Position numbers and translations under genes: made by a program. Below, in pieces: positions 13,207 to 15,894 of a stretch of DNA of 15,894 nt; position 1 is the stretch's first letter; every line of letters starts with the position of its first letter. The notes under the pieces are model-generated. The model did no database searches and was not told the DNA's origin. It was given only the letters and a program-made list of their open reading frames with translations. This DNA comes from Candidatus Methylomirabilota bacterium (GTDB lineage Bacteria; Methylomirabilota; Methylomirabilia; Methylomirabilales; JACQHM01), in contig JACQHM010000301.1 of assembly GCA_016199025.1 (NCBI GenBank), positions 1-15,894 of the forward strand. The letters run 5' to 3'.

Positions 13207-14307
13207 CTAATTGCTGACGGCTGAACGCTTGCGGTAACGATAGTAGGCCGCGCAGGCGCCTTCCGATGAGACCATGGTAGCGCCCAGCGGATGCTCAGGG
13301 GTGCAGCGGGTGCCGAAGGCCGGACACTCGTGGGGTTTCTTCACGCCTTGCAGGATCAGCCCGCTGATGCATTCCGAAGCTTCCAGAGCGGTATAACCGG
13401 CCACGCCAAAGCGCCTTTCGGCGTCGAACCCGGCGTACTCCTCCTTAAGCCCTAACCCGCTGCGGGGAATCTCGCCAACACCACGCCACTTGCGGGGGAC
13501 AACCCGAAACACCTCACGAATGAGACGCTGAGCCGCTCGATTTCCCTCCCTGCGCACAGAGCGGGTGTACTGGTTTTCCACTTCCGCCCGCCCCTCCTCC
13601 AACTGCTTGATGCACAGATACACGCCTTGCAGGATGTCCAACGGCTCAAAACCCGTCACCACAATGGGGACACGATACTTCCTGGCAATGGGTTCATACT
13701 CGGTGTATCCCATCACCGTGCAGACATGCCCTGCCGCGAGAAACCCCTGCACACGGTTCCCCGGCGAGGAGAGAATCGCCTCCATAGCTGGAGGGACGAG
13801 CACATGAGACACCAGCAGGGAGAAGTTTTGGATGCCCCGCTGGTAGGCTTGATAGACCGCCATGGCGTTGGCGGGCGCTGTGGTCTCAAATCCCACCGCG
13901 AAGAAGACCACCTGTTTCGTGGGATTCTCATGGGCGATCTTCAGGGCGTCCAGGGGAGAATAGACGACGCGGATATCACCACCTTTCGCCTTGACGGCCA
14001 GGAGGTCCCTTCCTGTTCCGGGCACCCGCAACATGTCACCAAAGGAGCAGAAGATGACGTCGGGTCGTGAAGCGATCTCAATGGCCTTATCGATCAATTC
14101 GACCGGCGTGACACAGACCGGACATCCTGGACCATGCACCAGCGTGACTTCCTTGGGCAGGAGCTCATCCACCCCAAATTTCACAATGGCATGGGTCTGT
14201 CCGCCGCAGACCTCCATGAGGGTCCAGGGCTTTTTCGTCACGCGAGCAATGGCACGCGCAAACCGCTCGACGGCCTTGGCATCGCGGTATTCGTCAATGA
14301 ACCTCAT
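13207..14307 (-). CDS. hypD: Hydrogenase maturation protein HypD
   Basis: A 366-residue iron-sulfur protein that, with HypC, forms the scaffold on which Fe(CN)2CO is assembled for [NiFe]-hydrogenase. Seen are MEVCGGQTH (Cys/His motif near residue 34), GPGCPVCVTP (the CxxC thiol site near residue 70), FAVGFETTAPAN, and the C-terminal cluster ligands SECISGL, HECPAFGTRC and EGACAAYY. Its ATG overlaps the hypC stop by four bases (ATGA), so translation is coupled. The family usually ends soon after the YYRYR segment seen here; the last residues (KRSAVSN) and the spacer behind them look like common dispersed intergenic sequence, suggesting a slightly extended C-terminus. Confidence 0.98.
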   Translation of the reverse strand: MRFIDEYRDAKAVERFARAIARVTKKPWTLMEVCGGQTHAIVKFGVDELLPKEVTLVHGPGCPVCVTPVELIDKAIEIASRPDVIFCSFGDMLRVPGTGRDLLAVKAKGGDIRVVYSPLDALKIAHENPTKQVVFFAVGFETTAPANAMAVYQAYQRGIQNFSLLVSHVLVPPAMEAILSSPGNRVQGFLAAGHVCTVMGYTEYEPIARKYRVPIVVTGFEPLDILQGVYLCIKQLEEGRAEVENQYTRSVRREGNRAAQRLIREVFRVVPRKWRGVGEIPRSGLGLKEEYAGFDAERRFGVAGYTALEASECISGLILQGVKKPHECPAFGTRCTPEHPLGATMVSSEGACAAYYRYRKRSAVSN

Positions 14308-14558
14308 GCCGGGTTTTCCTCTAATTCCCTTAATTCATCCATCTGCCGCAGGTATTCAAACACCTGCTCGGCTTCCTCCTCATCAAGCCTGCTGATGGCA
14401 AACCCCACATGCACGATGACATAGTCGCCAACGTTTGCTTCCGGAACATAGGCGAGACTGACCTCTTTCACAATCCCGCCAAAGCTCACCTTGCCCGTTC
14501 GCAAAAGCGGCTCATCGCCGGTGATGCTGATGATCCTCCCAGGAACTGCTAGGCACAT
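14304..14558 (-). CDS. hypC: Hydrogenase maturation chaperone HypC
   Basis: An 84-residue HypC/HupF chaperone. The diagnostic MCLAVPG start, with Cys2 required for complex formation with HypD and for carrying the iron centre to the hydrogenase large subunit, is intact. The OB-like core GGIVKEVSLAYVPEANVGDY and the acidic C-terminal helix are normal. The ribosome site AAGGAG is embedded in the last codons of hypF, five bases ahead, and the gene overlaps hypD by ATGA. Confidence 0.98.
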   Translation of the reverse strand: MCLAVPGRIISITGDEPLLRTGKVSFGGIVKEVSLAYVPEANVGDYVIVHVGFAISRLDEEEAEQVFEYLRQMDELRELEENPA

Positions 14559-14563
14559 CTTCG

Positions 14564-15894
14564 CTACTCCTTGGGTCGTGAACGGGACGCCGCCAGGACC
14601 TGTCCCAGGGCAATGCCGCCGTCATTGGGCGGGATGCGTTGGTGCCAGTAGGGGCGAAAGTTTTCACTCCTCAGGCGGCGTACCGCCCGCTCGGTCAAGT
14701 ACTTGTTTTGAAAACAACCGCCTGTGAGAACAACCCGCCCTTCCCCCACACGGTGGGCTATGGCGATGATGGTCCCCACGAGGGTATTGTGAAACTTGGC
14801 CGCGATCTTCCCCACGGGAACCCCCCGTCGCACATCGTCCAAGATGCCCCGCGCCATAGGCTCCCAATCAACCACCATTGTGAATTTCGGATCTTGGATT
14901 TCGGATTCCGGATTTGGAAACGATTCTTCAATCCGCAATTCGCCATTCGAAATCCGAAATTGGTAGGTTTCGTCCGTCTCGAACCCCTCCAGGGCAAATT
15001 CCAGCTCCATGGCCGCCTGTCCTTCGAATCGCGTGTCCTGGCTGAGTCCCGCCATGGAGGCAACGGCATCAAAGAGCCGCCCCGCGCTGGACGTGAGAGG
15101 CGCATTGATGTTTCTCTGAAGCATCGTCTGCAAGATCGCCCGTTCATGAGGCGAAAAGGCCTGCACCGGGGCCAGCTCTTGCATGGCAAAAAGCCCATCA
15201 CCGAAGAGTTCATAGAGCAGGCCCATGGCCGCACGCCTGGGTTCCCTGATGGCCTTTCCCCCGCCGGGGAGCCGGAACCTCCGGAAATGACCGGCCCGCA
15301 GGAATGACCTTTCTGTGACCCGCAAAAATTCCCCGCCCCAGATGGTCCCATCAAGCCCGTAGCCGGTCCCGTCCCACGAGACGCCAAGGACGGATCCCTC
15401 CAGCTCGTTTTCAGCCATGCATGACAGGACATGGGCATAGTGATGCTGAACGCGGACGAGGGAACCGCCTAACCCTTCAGCAAATTGCGTAGACAGGTAA
15501 TCCGGATGCGCATCACACGCCACGGTGGTAGGACGAAGCTCATAGAGCCGCCTGAAGTTTCCGACCACCCCTTTGAAGGCCTCGAAGGCTTGGGCCGTCT
15601 CCAGATCGCCAATATGTTGGCTCACAAAGACCTCCTGGCCGACAGAAACGGCGACGCTGTTTTTCAAATGGGCTCCCACCCCGAGAAGCGGTGGCATCGG
15701 CTCTTTCAGGTGTATGGGCAGCGGGGCATAGCCTCGGGCCCGACGCAGCACCAGTTCCCGCCCCATCATGACGCGGACGATGGAATCATCCACATGACGG
15801 GCGATGGGTCGGTTGTGGATAAGGAACAGGTCGGCGATGCCCCCAAGCCGTTGGAGCGCCTCGTGTTCACCGGTGCAGATGGGCTCATCAGAGA
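14564..15894 (-). CDS. hypF: Carbamoyltransferase HypF, N-terminus outside window
   Basis: The frame is open to the window edge, so 442 C-terminal residues are visible. HypF makes carbamoyl-adenylate from carbamoyl phosphate and ATP and transfers the carbamoyl group to HypE. The visible part begins at the end of the YrdC-like domain (ADLFLIHNRPIARHVDDS) and continues into the Kae1-like carbamoyltransferase domain: ACDAHPDYLST, VQHHYAH (metal site), SWDGTGYG, SSAGRLFDAVASMAG and LTGGCFQN. The acylphosphatase and zinc-finger domains must lie beyond 15894. A GTG at 15793 is not the start, since the reading frame carries conserved sequence through it. An insertion of about 26 residues derived from a dispersed DNA repeat interrupts the protein in frame (14883-14961). 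Confidence 0.97.
   Translation of the reverse strand, partial: SDEPICTGEHEALQRLGGIADLFLIHNRPIARHVDDSIVRVMMGRELVLRRARGYAPLPIHLKEPMPPLLGVGAHLKNSVAVSVGQEVFVSQHIGDLETAQAFEAFKGVVGNFRRLYELRPTTVACDAHPDYLSTQFAEGLGGSLVRVQHHYAHVLSCMAENELEGSVLGVSWDGTGYGLDGTIWGGEFLRVTERSFLRAGHFRRFRLPGGGKAIREPRRAAMGLLYELFGDGLFAMQELAPVQAFSPHERAILQTMLQRNINAPLTSSAGRLFDAVASMAGLSQDTRFEGQAAMELEFALEGFETDETYQFRISNGELRIEESFPNPESEIQDPKFTMVVDWEPMARGILDDVRRGVPVGKIAAKFHNTLVGTIIAIAHRVGEGRVVLTGGCFQNKYLTERAVRRLRSENFRPYWHQRIPPNDGGIALGQVLAASRSRPKE
14883..14961. repeat. Palindromic dispersed repeat inserted in frame in hypF
   Basis: AATTTCGGAT (14883-14892) and ATCCGAAATT (14952-14961) are perfect inverted ends of a 79-base AT-richer element full of GGATTTCGGA/GAATTGCGGATT-type words. 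Translated in hypF it gives FRISNGELRIEESF and NPESEIQDP, residues of the kind produced when intergenic palindromic repeats of this style are read as protein. The surrounding hypF sequence continues normally on both sides. Confidence 0.7.

Noticed and set aside
1..15894. CRISPR arrays, tRNA or rRNA genes, transposases, integrases, toxin-antitoxin or phage genes
   Set aside because: None seen: no regularly spaced repeats, no cloverleaf or rRNA-like segments, and no frame with transposase or integrase motifs.

Overview
The window is GC-rich, densely packed bacterial DNA with almost every gene on the minus strand; only the SMP-30-like gene at 2356-3435 is on the plus strand. The content is a b(o/a)3-type haem-copper oxidase, an Aquifex-type aconitase, hydrogenase maturation genes, an Rrf2 regulator and sigma-54-type promoters. 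This points to a deep-branching, respiring, probably chemolithotrophic or microaerophilic bacterium. A member of the NC10/Methylomirabilota-Rokubacteria-Nitrospirota neighbourhood would fit, but that placement is inference from gene content and style and has not been tested.

Layout from left to right. (1) 1-2106, minus: a PAS-domain protein, a metallo-beta-lactamase-fold hydrolase overlapping it by 4 bases, and a Gfo/Idh/MocA oxidoreductase that leaves the window. (2) 2107-3435: a divergent intergenic region with a sigma-70-like promoter, driving a secreted SMP-30/gluconolactonase-like beta-propeller. (3) 3562-7622, minus: a regulatory island. Two 134-residue stand-alone receiver proteins (about 77% identical), each with its own upstream region, form a direct duplication. 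Between them lie an unrecognised 50-residue ORF, an Rrf2 regulator, a possible 49-residue ORF, a cysteine-poor carboxymuconolactone-decarboxylase-like protein and a secreted YVTN beta-propeller. Three sigma-54-type -24/-12 elements face the two receiver genes and the Rrf2 unit. (4) 7623-11938, minus: oxidase subunits IIa, II and I, followed by aconitase. (5) 12097-15894, minus: hypF-hypC-hypD-hypE for [NiFe]-hydrogenase maturation; hypF is cut by the window edge and carries an in-frame dispersed-repeat insertion.

How the genes may work together: regions 4 and 5 are energy metabolism (oxygen reduction, TCA cycle, hydrogenase cofactor assembly). Region 3 looks like a small RpoN-dependent regulon built from receivers that keep the phospho-acceptor Asp, Ser/Thr and Lys but lack the usual N-terminal acidic pair, plus a probable Fe-S Rrf2 sensor and an exported propeller. 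The strongest candidate for something undescribed is this island: a duplicated receiver gene whose -24/-12 element and a distal block of roughly 95 bp are conserved while the DNA between them has diverged. No output of this system can be assigned from the sequence.
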